Numbered from the stretch's first letter, positions 25,481 through 33,796 are shown. The stretch: DNA of 64,000 nucleotides from a virus (IMGVR_UViG_3300050120_000152:62001-126000); one strand, 5' to 3'. The notes: generated by a model from the sequence alone, not told the origin. Translations and numbers: made by a program.

Positions 25481-26245
25481 ATGGAAATGAACTATAACGC
25501 TATATTCATCAGTGATGTACATTTAGGAAGAATTGAAAGCCAGCATATAAAATTATTAGCTTTTCTCAAATCTCTTGAGACTGACGATGGGCATGGTTAT
25601 AGAGTGAAAACATTATATCTCAATGGTGATATTGTTGATGTTACAAATTTTCAAAAGAAACCATTCTTTTCTGATCATTTAACAGTCATAAAGAAAATAC
25701 TTAGAATGAAAGACAAGGGTGTCAGAGTCGTGTATATCCTTGGAAATCATGAAGCGCCTTTGAAATCTTATATTTTTGAAAACGATGATATTGAATATAA
25801 TGGTATTGAATTCAAAAAACATGCGATTCATGATGCAATCAATGGCAAAAAATATTTGATTATTCACGGTGATCAATTTGATGGCATTGTAAGAACACAT
25901 CCAGTAATTTACAAACTTGGTGATTTTGCTTATAATTTAATGAATAGCCTTAATCGAATTCAAAATAGAATTCGTAGATTATTTGGTAAAGTGGAATGGT
26001 CTTTTGCTCATTGGATAAAAATGAAAGCTAAAGGTGCTGTAAAATTTGTTGCTAATTTTGAGCATATTATCGTCGATTATTCTAAGAAATATAATGTCGA
26101 TGGAGTAATGGCAGGTCATATTCATATGCCAGAAAATAGAATGATTGATGGAGTTCATTATTTAAATAGCGGATGTTGGGTAGAATTGTGTTCTGCCATA
26201 TTAGAAGATGAACATGGAAATATATCGGTACAACGATTTGATTAA
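25481..26245 (+). CDS. LpxH-like metallophosphoesterase
   Basis: 254 aa. The calcineurin-like phosphoesterase signature is complete: FISDVHLG, LNGDIVD, ILGNHE, IHGDQFD and MAGHIHMPE. The QNRIRRLFGKVEWSFAHWIK insertion between the metal motifs resembles UDP-2,3-diacylglucosamine hydrolase (LpxH), an enzyme of lipid A synthesis. It may alter host envelope lipids, or act on another phosphodiester. Met at 25487 is an alternative start. Confidence 0.82.
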   Translation: MEMNYNAIFISDVHLGRIESQHIKLLAFLKSLETDDGHGYRVKTLYLNGDIVDVTNFQKKPFFSDHLTVIKKILRMKDKGVRVVYILGNHEAPLKSYIFENDDIEYNGIEFKKHAIHDAINGKKYLIIHGDQFDGIVRTHPVIYKLGDFAYNLMNSLNRIQNRIRRLFGKVEWSFAHWIKMKAKGAVKFVANFEHIIVDYSKKYNVDGVMAGHIHMPENRMIDGVHYLNSGCWVELCSAILEDEHGNISVQRFD

Positions 26246-26254
26246 GAGATTATT

Positions 26255-26446
26255 ATGAACCAATTTAATGCCTATTTAGGCCAACCTTTTGAAGTATTGG
26301 AAGCAGCTTGTCATAAGGCTGGAAAAACTATTAGAATTACCGTACTCAATGGTCAAGCACAAAGAGTAACCCAAGAAATTAATGTGAATCGTTTGAACGT
26401 CAGTGTAGACCATAACATTGTAGTTCATGTGGGGAATTTCGGATGA
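26255..26446 (+). CDS. Small protein resembling I78-type protease inhibitors
   Basis: 63 aa. The pattern GQPFEVLEAACHKAGKTIRI ... RLNVSVDHNIVVHVG matches the layout of peptidase inhibitor I78 domains (G..-A...G..-R....G ... N..-D....I..V.-G). It has no signal peptide, unlike many I78 proteins, so it would act in the cytoplasm if real. Overlaps the next gene by 4 nt. Confidence 0.5.
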   Translation: MNQFNAYLGQPFEVLEAACHKAGKTIRITVLNGQAQRVTQEINVNRLNVSVDHNIVVHVGNFG

Positions 26447-26883
26447 TACATTATTGCGTAGGATTCGCATTCTATTATGATAATAATAGTGTAGCTCTTA
26501 TAAAAAAGAATAGACCGGCATGGCAAGCTGGTAAAATGAATGGTATTGGCGGTAAACTTGAATTAGATGAAACACCTGTAGAAGCCATGATTCGTGAGTT
26601 TAGAGAAGAAACCGGCCATGAAATTACTGATTGGAAAGATTTATGTACATTGCACGGTAATGATTTTGTAGTTAGCGTATTTGTATCATATGACAATGAT
26701 CATCCTGAATTATTAAAGACCATGACAGATGAAATGATAGATATTGTTGATATTTATGTAGTTAATGATAATTGTTGTGAATCATGGTTTATTAGCAATC
26801 TACCATGGTTAGTCAATTTAGCTCTCGATCCTGATTTCAAAATGGGTAGAATTGATCCGCCCATTATTAATTATAATAAATAA
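26443..26883 (+). CDS. Nudix hydrolase (MutT-like)
   Basis: 146 aa. NGIGGKLELDETPVEAM followed by IREFREETGHEI is a complete Nudix box (about residues 30-60). The preceding VGFAFYYDNNSVALIKKNRPAW is the usual first strand pair. It may sanitise oxidised dNTPs. It is the second Nudix gene in the window and is not closely similar to the first (18419). Confidence 0.87.
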   Translation: MIHYCVGFAFYYDNNSVALIKKNRPAWQAGKMNGIGGKLELDETPVEAMIREFREETGHEITDWKDLCTLHGNDFVVSVFVSYDNDHPELLKTMTDEMIDIVDIYVVNDNCCESWFISNLPWLVNLALDPDFKMGRIDPPIINYNK

Positions 26884-26892
26884 GAGTATCTA

Positions 26893-27150
26893 ATGATATT
26901 AAACATATTTTGTATTTTATATATTACTACAGTAATATTTGTGTTTATTAAAAATATTATTGCTCACAATGAATATTGTAAAGATGAAGAATTTCAACGC
27001 GAACTAGATAAAACTAGAGCGTTGTTGCCTGCAAAAAGTGGTAATACAATTATATCTTTACTCATCGCAGTGTTTCTCGTATTGTGTAGTATTGCGTGGC
27101 CTCTTGTCATTATATGGAATTGGAATAGCCCGGATGATGATAATGCATGA
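26893..27150 (+). CDS. Small membrane protein
   Basis: 85 aa with two predicted membrane helices (about residues 2-20 and 52-76) separated by a charged cytoplasmic or periplasmic loop, and an acidic C-terminus. No family recognised. Confidence 0.65.
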   Translation: MILNIFCILYITTVIFVFIKNIIAHNEYCKDEEFQRELDKTRALLPAKSGNTIISLLIAVFLVLCSIAWPLVIIWNWNSPDDDNA

Positions 27151-27295
27151 TGAAGATGATGATTTTGTAGAAATCATTTCTGATGCTCTTGAAGGAGTAG
27201 AAGAATTATTTAAAAAAGAAAATAACCATATATTATTTGTTTTAGGTATAATTGTTGTTGTTATTGTAATGTTATTATTTTTTATATTGGTATAA
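27143..27295 (+). CDS. Tail-anchored acidic membrane peptide
   Basis: 50 aa starting MHDEDDDFVEI at 27143 and overlapping the previous gene by 8 nt. It has an acidic N-terminal half and a single C-terminal membrane helix (about residues 30-50). ATGs at 27134 and 27137 are alternatives. Possibly paired with the membrane protein encoded before it. Confidence 0.6.
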   Translation: MHDEDDDFVEIISDALEGVEELFKKENNHILFVLGIIVVVIVMLLFFILV

Positions 27296-27299
27296 TATT

Positions 27300-27584
27300 A
27301 TGTTCGATTTGCCAGAAATTTTGCCGGAATTGTTACCGTGTCCATTCTGCGGTCATCATGCAATGTCACATGAAAAAGTTCATGGTGAATATTGGGGTCA
27401 ATGGGATTGGGAATTGCGTTGCTCATCATCACATTGTTGTGCTAGAATTCGTATTGTAGCTGATACATGGGAAGAGCCACGAACTGTGTTGCAGCCTGAT
27501 GGAAGTTATTTACCAACAAAGATTACACGTTTAACAAATCTTTATAAAATGTGGAATCGAAGAGTGGTTGACAAGTCTAATTAA
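27300..27584 (+). CDS. Lar-like zinc-ribbon protein (restriction alleviation)
   Basis: 94 aa. LLPCPFCGHHA at the N-terminus and RCSSSHCCARIRI in the middle, followed by a terminal MWNRR, reproduce the Lar family pattern (PCPFCG ... C..C ... WN.R). Lar of Rac prophage relieves type I restriction. Many phage Lar-like proteins have no tested function. The tmRNA promoter overlaps its 3' end. Confidence 0.7.
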   Translation: MFDLPEILPELLPCPFCGHHAMSHEKVHGEYWGQWDWELRCSSSHCCARIRIVADTWEEPRTVLQPDGSYLPTKITRLTNLYKMWNRRVVDKSN

Positions 27585-27595
27585 TGTGTTATAGT
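27568..27595 (+). promoter_or_regulatory. tmRNA promoter
   Basis: TTGACA at 27568-27573, a 16-bp spacer and TATAGT at 27590-27595. It overlaps the last codons of the Lar-like gene, and transcription should begin near 27602. Confidence 0.75.
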
Positions 27596-27601
27596 AGTTT
27601 T

Positions 27602-28150
27602 GTGATATGGGTCAAAGTTGAAAGGGATCGTTTAGGTAATCCCTGAAGCCTACTCAGTAAGGGTTAATAACCAAGGTTTCCTAGCCGCTTTGGTGATACA
27701 ACTGAGATATCACAATAATTAAGTTTATATGAATTATTTTTCATATAAATAGAAATATCCAAAGTAATTTGGATTATGATTGTAAAGATATCGTAAGGTA
27801 TCTGAGATTGTGAGTAATAAAGGGCCGCGACACGAGGGTTCGACTCCCTCCATCTCCACCACATATGTTCTTTACTGTTGCAACAGTAACGCTAGACGCC
27901 TATCAACTCCCTTCGAAAGGAGCCATGTGTAGGATGAGACAAGCCCAATGATGGCGCGGAAGAACATAGCTGATGGGGATGCAATGGCTTCGACCGGGGT
28001 TAGAATAGACAAACAGACAATCCGTTTAGAATGGTACGTTATACCTTAAAAAACTATAAATGCTTCTAACGATGCGATTTATTCAATGGAATACAGCTTA
28101 GCTGCTTGAAATTGATGGGGTTTAATCCACCTTATTACCCAACAAGATTA
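27602..28150 (+). ncRNA. ssrA: Circularly permuted (two-piece) tmRNA
   Basis: The tRNA-like 3' half precedes the 5' half. The upstream acceptor piece ends with a T arm (27834-27850, loop TTCGACT), acceptor strand CATCTCC (27851-27857), A, and encoded CCA (27859-27861). The downstream coding piece begins GGGGATG (27975-27981), which pairs with CATCTCC over 7 bp (one G-U), then a tmRNA-like AATGGCTTCGACC. The resume codon GCT at 28062 opens a 15-codon tag ending LAA-stop. The intervening 27862-27974 is held together by a 9-bp stem (27864-27872 with 27960-27968) and should be excised. Several hairpins in 27610-27800 could be the pseudoknot region. Permuted tmRNA is known in alphaproteobacteria, some betaproteobacteria and cyanobacteria. 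Exact mature ends in the loop are not determined. Confidence 0.93.
28062..28109 (+). other. tmRNA proteolysis-tag reading frame
   Basis: Codons 28062-28106 plus TGA at 28107-28109 encode ASNDAIYSMEYSLAA. The AxND start and the LAA end match known tmRNA tags, and LAA is the ClpX recognition end. The tag is longer than the 8-11 residues common in bacteria. Confidence 0.9.
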
Positions 28151-28151
28151 C

Positions 28152-28179
28152 AAAAAGGAGCTTCGGCTCCTTTTTGTTT
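28152..28179 (+). terminator. tmRNA terminator
   Basis: A 10-bp stem (28152-28161 with 28166-28175) closed by a TTCG tetraloop, its right arm ending in T5 and followed by further Ts. Clear intrinsic terminator after the coding piece. Confidence 0.92.
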
Positions 28180-28255
28180 TATAGTGCATTGCAAAATATT
28201 CAAATGATTTTCATCCACCATAAATACTTAGACATTTATTTTGGAGGATACTAAA

Positions 28256-28438
28256 ATGTTAACTTTAATCTTTGGAGTTGTATTAGGCGTTGTGTTATGT
28301 GGATTAGGAATTGTAACCTTACCAAAATTGAAGACTTTATTGGCTGCAATTAAAGCAAAGTTTGCAAAGGCACCAGTAGTCGCTGCTACTGTTACCACTC
28401 CACCAACATTAACACCAGCAACTACCCCCGTACCGTAA
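28256..28438 (+). CDS. Single-pass membrane peptide with Pro/Thr tail
   Basis: 60 aa, start chosen at ATG 28256 because ggagg lies 8 nt upstream. One membrane helix (about residues 3-24), a Lys/Ala-rich stretch, and a TPPTLTPATTPVP tail. It sits between the tmRNA and clpP. Function unknown. Confidence 0.6.
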   Translation: MLTLIFGVVLGVVLCGLGIVTLPKLKTLLAAIKAKFAKAPVVAATVTTPPTLTPATTPVP

Positions 28439-28445
28439 CTAATGA

Positions 28446-28481
28446 TAAGCCGCTTGATTTAACTATCAGGCGGCTTTACCA
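28446..28481 (+). terminator. Hairpin upstream of clpP
   Basis: AAGCCGC at about 28448 pairs with GCGGCTT at about 28471-28477, with extra TGA/TCA pairs in the loop. No long T run. It is a possible terminator or leader structure in front of the ClpP gene. Confidence 0.55.
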
Positions 28482-28517
28482 TACCAGAGGTATCAGAAAC
28501 CACAACAAGGTATTATA

Positions 28518-29279
28518 ATGAATTATAGTAAAAATGCGGCAATGGAACTAGCAACACAGATTCTCAAATCACAAAATCCCACACAAATGGGTGGCGGCTT
28601 GGATGAACTTTTTCAATTAGATTTGGGACAACCGGATAGAAAAATCAAACATTTCAAACAAACAATTCCGGTCAATATCCATCATTTTTATATTGTTGAA
28701 GATATCAAAGAAGTTGATTATTATTTAAGCATGATCAACACAATTAGAACAGCAGAACAACATGATACCATATTCATTTACTTGAATACTCCCGGTGGAA
28801 ATCTACATACTGCCATACAAATTATTGCAGCTATTAGACAATCATCCGCAACTGTTGTAACATGTCTTGAGGGCGTTGTATGCTCGGCTGGTACAATGAT
28901 TTTCTTAGCTGGTCACAAGCATGTAGTTAATCAAAATTGTACATTCATGATCCACAACTATTCTCAATGGGTAGGTGGTAAGGGTAATGACATTACGATT
29001 CAGGTAAAATATACAGAATCTTATTTTAGAAAATTATCAGAAGATATTTATGGTAAATTCTTATCTAAGGATGAAATTGAATCAGTATTGGAGGGTAAAG
29101 ATTTATGGATGGAAAGTTCTGATGTTGCAAGACGTGTTAAAGATAAATTAATAGCACAAGAAGCACCCGAAGATTCAGTTCCAGCCGTACATCAGCCTGC
29201 ACCATCTGTAGATGCAACAGAACCTGTTGTACCTATTAAACCAAAACGTAAACGAGTAGCCTCAAAGAAAAAAGTGTGA
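28518..29279 (+). CDS. clpP: ClpP-like serine protease
   Basis: 253 aa. LNTPGGNLHTAIQI is the ClpP oxyanion strand, VCSAGTMIFLAGH carries the catalytic Ser (about residue 130) and TFMIHNYSQWVGG the catalytic His. The C-terminal 50 residues are a Pro/Val/Lys-rich extension (KPKRKRVASKKK) not found in standard ClpP. It lacks its own ATPase here and would need host ClpX or ClpA. It lies 340 bp from the tmRNA whose tag ends LAA, so joint use in tagged-protein degradation is attractive but unproven. Confidence 0.88.
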   Translation: MNYSKNAAMELATQILKSQNPTQMGGGLDELFQLDLGQPDRKIKHFKQTIPVNIHHFYIVEDIKEVDYYLSMINTIRTAEQHDTIFIYLNTPGGNLHTAIQIIAAIRQSSATVVTCLEGVVCSAGTMIFLAGHKHVVNQNCTFMIHNYSQWVGGKGNDITIQVKYTESYFRKLSEDIYGKFLSKDEIESVLEGKDLWMESSDVARRVKDKLIAQEAPEDSVPAVHQPAPSVDATEPVVPIKPKRKRVASKKKV

Positions 29280-29285
29280 TAATAT

Positions 29286-29308
29286 AAGCCTTCGTAAGAA
29301 GGCTTTTT
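29286..29308 (+). terminator. Intrinsic terminator between clpP and primase
   Basis: An 8-bp stem (29286-29293 with 29298-29305), loop GTAA, with its T run ending next to the primase ATG at 29309. Confidence 0.75.
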
Positions 29309-30352
29309 ATGTTTGACAAAACCATTGAAGATATTGTTAAAGAAAATGTTACATTTTTGGATAATGCCAAAGAATGGACAAAATGTTCATGTCCATTGTG
29401 TAATGACGGTAAATCACATAATCCTAGAGGCGGATGGCTATTTAACGACGAAATGGCATCCTATAATTGTTTTAACTGCGGAACCAAAGGTACGTTTGAT
29501 CCAAACAGAGAATATGCCTTTTCCAAGGATATGAAACATATCCTTGAAGGCTTTAATGTTCCTTTATCAGAATGTTATGCAATTATATTTTCAAAGAATG
29601 ATAATAAGAAAATAAAACCATCTATTCCTAAAGTGGTAGTTTCTACTTTAGAGATGCCGAAATATTTTTATAAATTAGAAGATGGTAATCCAGAAAATAT
29701 TATTGTTCAAAAAGCATATGCTGAATTAAGCCGAAGAAATATTGATCCCGCATCATATCCATTTTATTTAAGCAATGGTATCACCAAAGATGGCCCACGA
29801 CACGAGGCAATCGCCAAAGCTATGATGAATAGATTAATTATTCCATTTTTTAATGCCGATAATGAATTAATATTTTATCAAGGACGCTCATTGGATAAGC
29901 AATCGACCATGAAATATCTTAATGCTGATGTTCCTCGTGGAAATATAATTTATGGTATGGATCGTTTACATAGTGATATTAATAAACCATTATTTGTATG
30001 TGAGGGATTTTTTGATGCATTCCATTTAAAGGGTGTAAGCCTTCAAGAAAATAATATCACAACTGGTCAAATAGAATTACTTAAAAAAAGCCCTCGCAAA
30101 AAGGTATGGGTTCCTGATAAAGGTTCCGATTCGTCACGAGTCGTTGATGCCTTTTGTAAATTAAATTGGCATATTGCTGTACCAGAATTTGGGTCAAGCT
30201 GTAAGGACGTTGATGATTCTATTAGAAAATATGGTAAATTACATACAGTGCAACAAATAATGTCTAATATCTACGATTGCGAATTTGCAAAAACGTTATT
30301 AATTATGAACGGTTTTCTTATCAAATCTAAAAATAATAAATTTATAAAGTAA
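29309..30352 (+). CDS. DNA primase (zinc-ribbon plus Toprim)
   Basis: 347 aa. CSCPLCNDGKSHNPRGG and YNCFNCGTKG (about residues 28-58) form a zinc-binding domain as in DnaG/gp61 primases. LIIPFFNADNELIFYQGRSLD and LFVCEGFFDAFHLKG (Toprim Glu and Asp-rich motif, about 230) are the catalytic core. It makes RNA primers for lagging-strand synthesis. The T run of the upstream terminator runs to the ATG; no clear ribosome site is visible, so expression could be low. Confidence 0.9.
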   Translation: MFDKTIEDIVKENVTFLDNAKEWTKCSCPLCNDGKSHNPRGGWLFNDEMASYNCFNCGTKGTFDPNREYAFSKDMKHILEGFNVPLSECYAIIFSKNDNKKIKPSIPKVVVSTLEMPKYFYKLEDGNPENIIVQKAYAELSRRNIDPASYPFYLSNGITKDGPRHEAIAKAMMNRLIIPFFNADNELIFYQGRSLDKQSTMKYLNADVPRGNIIYGMDRLHSDINKPLFVCEGFFDAFHLKGVSLQENNITTGQIELLKKSPRKKVWVPDKGSDSSRVVDAFCKLNWHIAVPEFGSSCKDVDDSIRKYGKLHTVQQIMSNIYDCEFAKTLLIMNGFLIKSKNNKFIK

Positions 30353-30391
30353 CTACGATAAATAAATGTATCATAATATGAGATTAAATTG

Positions 30392-30562
30392 ATGAATAAT
30401 GATGGTATTAAATTATCTGAAAAGAGTCGGGTCGATTTAATCAACGAAAAAATTATTTCGTTGACCTTTCGTGCAGAACTTCAGCGTAGAACGGCCGAAT
30501 ATTGTTTAGATTGTGATGATGTGCTTACGGTGTTAACCCGTGAAATGCTAGAGAATGTATAA
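30392..30562 (+). CDS. Small hypothetical protein
   Basis: 56 aa, MNNDGIKLSEKSRVDLIN at the N-terminus and ending MLENV, mostly helical. It overlaps the next small gene by 8 nt. Codon use matches neighbours. No family recognised. Confidence 0.6.
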   Translation: MNNDGIKLSEKSRVDLINEKIISLTFRAELQRRTAEYCLDCDDVLTVLTREMLENV

Positions 30563-30716
30563 CAGCTTGCAAAAATTATCACAATTGATTGATGAAGTTG
30601 GTATAGAGATAGCATTAGAGACAATCGACATCAATGATGTCGATGATCCCACCGTAAAAGTAATTTTACGCACCATTAAATATTCAATTGCACGCTTACG
30701 CGAAGAATTGAATTAA
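30555..30716 (+). CDS. Small hypothetical protein
   Basis: 53 aa starting MYNSLQKLSQLIDEVGIEIA and ending LREELN, acidic and helical. It overlaps the previous gene, and the tail protein gene follows 45 bp later. No family recognised. Confidence 0.6.
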   Translation: MYNSLQKLSQLIDEVGIEIALETIDINDVDDPTVKVILRTIKYSIARLREELN

Positions 30717-30761
30717 AACCTTCACATAAACTTATAAATAGTTCGATAAAAACTATTTCAT

Positions 30762-32852
30762 ATGGCCGATACTCCCTCTACCACCATTGCCAAAAAAAGC
30801 CCGATAGATGCGTTTACATCGTATTTTATGGCAGTGAAGCCTTATCATTCAAAAATTCTCGAAATTGTTGAAAAATACAACTTTTATGATAATGTCGTGG
30901 TGGATACCACTGAACGAGTTACTACCCAGTATGGCTTAGCTAATACACCACTTTGTAATCAAGTAGGATTTGGTTTAGTTTGGGATAACGGATGTAGTGG
31001 AGGGTGTGGATTTGATGCTACTGAATGCTGTGATTTGGGAACCTGTCCAACAACAGTAGCGAGTTTTGATAATTTATCTTCTGCAACATCAGCACCCATT
31101 CAGCAAGCGATAGCATCTACAGGTAACGTTATTGTTTCAGGTAATATGACCTTTGATCAAACTTTTCAAATAGTCAAAATTTTGACTCAAAATATGTTTA
31201 CGGTATCTGGTAATCAAACTACCTTATTTAATTTGGAATCCATCTTTTCTATTGTCCCATTTAACACGATTAATTACACGGTAAATGCTCTTAATTCTAT
31301 ATCACTTGTTGGAAATTATGCCCAACAATTTACAAATGAAAAGCATTTTCAAATTTATGGATCGAATTTTAATGACGGAAAATATTACGTTGCATCTGCT
31401 GCATATACTCAATCCTCAAATACGACAACCATAATAACTATTGAAAATATGACAATAGGTGATCCCGGATCAATTTTAATTTCATCTCCTACTAGAAATC
31501 GGGGTGTATATTCTGTTATTAATGCAACATTCAATGGATCAAATACTATTGTGACTATTGATCCAACAATAAAAAAATTAACTATAGAATCTGAACCACC
31601 ATCTGTATTATTTTTGACTGCATTCAAAGAACTTAGAATAGTAAATCTTGTAGGAAATAATGCTGGTGAATCAGGAAACAATGCTGGTAGTTATGTGATA
31701 GTAAATAGTGCATACGATCCCGTATCATCTACAACAAATGTATCATTGACTAGTTTGTTAAATGTAGACACCGGGGTTTCCGGCAATATGGTATTGCAGT
31801 TAGCTATGGATGATGTTCCAACATATATAGCAGCAATTGCATGTGATCCTCCTAAAGAATATAATGTATCGGTCAATTTTGCTGAACAATTAGTGCTTAG
31901 TGGTGGCTTTAGACCATCTATTACGCCTACACCAACAATTACGCCTACACCATCAGCGACCCCAACATTAACGATTACGCCAACATTAACAATTACACCA
32001 ACATCGACTGCCGCCACAACACCAACAATTACGCCTACAAGTACGCCAACGGGTACTCCACCAATTACAGCTACCATTACACCTATAGCTACTATAACCC
32101 CAACAACTACATCAACAGTTACACCAACAGCTACGATAACCCCTACACCTACACCAGCAGCATCTGTAACCCCAACATCATTCCCACCATTAAGTTATTA
32201 TGTTGTTGATGGTGACCCACGTTCAGCAGTGTATATGCATAATTTTGGAAAAACACCAACCTTAAGTTTGTATACTACAGCATATTATGCTAGTGGAGCA
32301 TATCACGGTGCAGCATTTGCAGTCGATCCAACATCCTCAAACGTAATAAATTGTACTAACTATTGGAATAGTACATATACACCAACATCACGCCCACCAC
32401 AATATGAGGATAGTAATGGACATACCAACATGCCTATCATTTTCCCAACAGGTGGTTCAGGAAGTTATACGGTTACAGTAAGTAATCTTTCAGTATCATG
32501 TCAAAAACAATCATATGCTCTAGGGCCACCAGCTATTGGCGTGGTTCAATCTACTGCTAATGCGCAAACAACCATTTCTACCTATTCGGGTAATGCCATT
32601 ATGTGTATAAATACTGGATCAGTTTGGTCACCCGGCCCAGCAAAGGACTTATTATTAAATTCCTATTATGGTGGTTATGGCCCAATTTTCGGTATGGCAG
32701 GTTGCTCTTCTACTAATGCTTATCAATTAGCTGCAGCATTTACTACTACTATTACAGATAATGTTACTGGGTTAACCTTAGTAATACCGGGAATCATGGC
32801 TGTAGATCGTTCAGTAGATGGTTCACAAGGTGTATATGATCCATGTCATTAA
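30762..32852 (+). CDS. Putative virion/tail-associated protein with Thr-Pro stalk
   Basis: 696 aa. The N-terminal 60 residues (SPIDAFTSYFMAVKPYHSKI) are followed by beta-rich, Thr/Ser/Asn-rich sequence to about 385, then a roughly 90-residue stalk of TPT and ITPT repeats and a C-terminal globular domain (about 480-696) with six Cys. This head-stalk-tip layout fits a fibre or surface-exposed structural protein, perhaps a host- or polysaccharide-binding one. No catalytic motif seen. It is the only likely structural gene in the window. Confidence 0.6.
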   Translation: MADTPSTTIAKKSPIDAFTSYFMAVKPYHSKILEIVEKYNFYDNVVVDTTERVTTQYGLANTPLCNQVGFGLVWDNGCSGGCGFDATECCDLGTCPTTVASFDNLSSATSAPIQQAIASTGNVIVSGNMTFDQTFQIVKILTQNMFTVSGNQTTLFNLESIFSIVPFNTINYTVNALNSISLVGNYAQQFTNEKHFQIYGSNFNDGKYYVASAAYTQSSNTTTIITIENMTIGDPGSILISSPTRNRGVYSVINATFNGSNTIVTIDPTIKKLTIESEPPSVLFLTAFKELRIVNLVGNNAGESGNNAGSYVIVNSAYDPVSSTTNVSLTSLLNVDTGVSGNMVLQLAMDDVPTYIAAIACDPPKEYNVSVNFAEQLVLSGGFRPSITPTPTITPTPSATPTLTITPTLTITPTSTAATTPTITPTSTPTGTPPITATITPIATITPTTTSTVTPTATITPTPTPAASVTPTSFPPLSYYVVDGDPRSAVYMHNFGKTPTLSLYTTAYYASGAYHGAAFAVDPTSSNVINCTNYWNSTYTPTSRPPQYEDSNGHTNMPIIFPTGGSGSYTVTVSNLSVSCQKQSYALGPPAIGVVQSTANAQTTISTYSGNAIMCINTGSVWSPGPAKDLLLNSYYGGYGPIFGMAGCSSTNAYQLAAAFTTTITDNVTGLTLVIPGIMAVDRSVDGSQGVYDPCH
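31918..32190 (+). repeat. Thr/Pro-rich low-complexity repeat region
   Basis: Imperfect repeats of acn-ccn-aca codons (TPT, TITPT) form an extended linker inside the 30762 gene. The variable unit length suggests expansion by slippage or recombination. Confidence 0.9.
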
Positions 32853-32854
32853 AA

Positions 32855-32880
32855 CAGAAGCCTGATTTCTCAGGCTTCTG
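32855..32880. terminator. Bidirectional hairpin terminator
   Basis: An 11-bp stem (32855-32865 with 32870-32880), loop TTTC. It ends the tail gene and overlaps the stop region of the convergent HAD gene. Confidence 0.75.
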
Positions 32881-33421
32881 CGAAAACAACATCTAATTTA
32901 AGCAATTCTTGTAGCTGCTTAATTGTTGATTTTGCATCAGTATGCAAAATACCGATGCCACCAGCTGCAATCCACGGATCAAGTGACTTTGCACGATCAT
33001 CAATCAAGATAGTCGTAGGAGTGGCAAATGCAGCCTTGTCAGGGCTCTTTGCAACCACTTCCACATGGTAGTCGCCAAAATGCTTACGAACCCATCTCTT
33101 CTTCTGCTGTGGGGCGTCAGATGGTGTATGACCAGATGCCGTCAAAATGCCAATATCATCATGGTCAAAATGTTCTAGAACAAAATCAAACAGTTCATCA
33201 GCATCAGGCATCTTATCCAAAGTATAAAAAAATGGAGTATGTTCATCATAACGATGAATAACCTTCCACATCAATCGTTTATCAATGGAATCATCCTTTT
33301 CTGCCTCATCCATCAACAGTCCACTTTCTTTTTTAGAAAGATGAATAAGCTCCCGAACTCTGCCTTCAAACGAAGCCAGCACACCATCCAAATCCAAAAA
33401 AAGTTTAAGTCCGCTTCTCAT
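32870..33421 (-). CDS. HAD-family 5' nucleotidase-like protein
   Basis: 183 aa. KLFLDLDGVLASFEG has the HAD nucleophile (DxDxV), GILTASGHTPS motif II and ILIDDRAKSLDPW the acidic motif. The pattern is that of small phage 5' nucleotidases with a DDxxK metal site. It runs opposite to the tail gene and shares its terminator. Confidence 0.8.
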   Translation of the reverse strand: MRSGLKLFLDLDGVLASFEGRVRELIHLSKKESGLLMDEAEKDDSIDKRLMWKVIHRYDEHTPFFYTLDKMPDADELFDFVLEHFDHDDIGILTASGHTPSDAPQQKKRWVRKHFGDYHVEVVAKSPDKAAFATPTTILIDDRAKSLDPWIAAGGIGILHTDAKSTIKQLQELLKLDVVFAEA

Positions 33422-33478
33422 CTCATCTCACCTATTAGTTATTTCCATCATGATAGCACAATTACATTATATGTCAAG

Positions 33479-33507
33479 TTGCAATGCATTTGCAATTGTG
33501 TTAATAT
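33479..33507 (+). promoter_or_regulatory. Promoter for the 33527 gene
   Basis: TTGCAA at 33479-33484, a 17-bp spacer and TAATAT at 33502-33507, followed by the ribosome site ggaga and ATG at 33527. A minus-strand promoter for 32870 may share this gap. Confidence 0.6.
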
Positions 33508-33526
33508 GAATGTATGGAGAATTAGT

Positions 33527-33796
33527 ATGAATGAACATTGGCGCAAAAAATTAACAGAATTTTCTAAAAAGCTAGATAAATCTGATTGTCATTACGTTAC
33601 CATTATGAGTAAGGGGTTTGATTATGAAAGTGATCTGCGACAAGAAGCTAACCTAAGACGGTTACGATTGGAAGATCAAATAATGCCAGCAACTCCCAAT
33701 GCTTTGACCAAAGAAGATGCTGAAGATATTATTCATGAATATCTTGGGAAAGCCGGAGAATTTGGATTCTGGGCTGCATTAATTATGGGCAAATAA
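33527..33796 (+). CDS. Hypothetical protein
   Basis: 89 aa from MNEHWRKKLTEF, start set by the ggaga site 10 nt upstream. Longer in-frame starts would overlap the promoter. The C-terminus is helical (EDAEDIIHEYLGKAGEFGFW). Not recognised. Confidence 0.65.
   Translation: MNEHWRKKLTEFSKKLDKSDCHYVTIMSKGFDYESDLRQEANLRRLRLEDQIMPATPNALTKEDAEDIIHEYLGKAGEFGFWAALIMGK

Noticed and set aside
27664-27864. Minus-strand ORF beginning MWWRWRESNP
   Set aside because: It is the reverse of the tmRNA T arm and acceptor region; such ORFs are common artefacts over tRNA 3' ends.
31691-32077. Minus-strand Val/Gly-rich ORF
   Set aside because: It is a shadow of the Thr/Pro codon repeats of the tail-associated gene.
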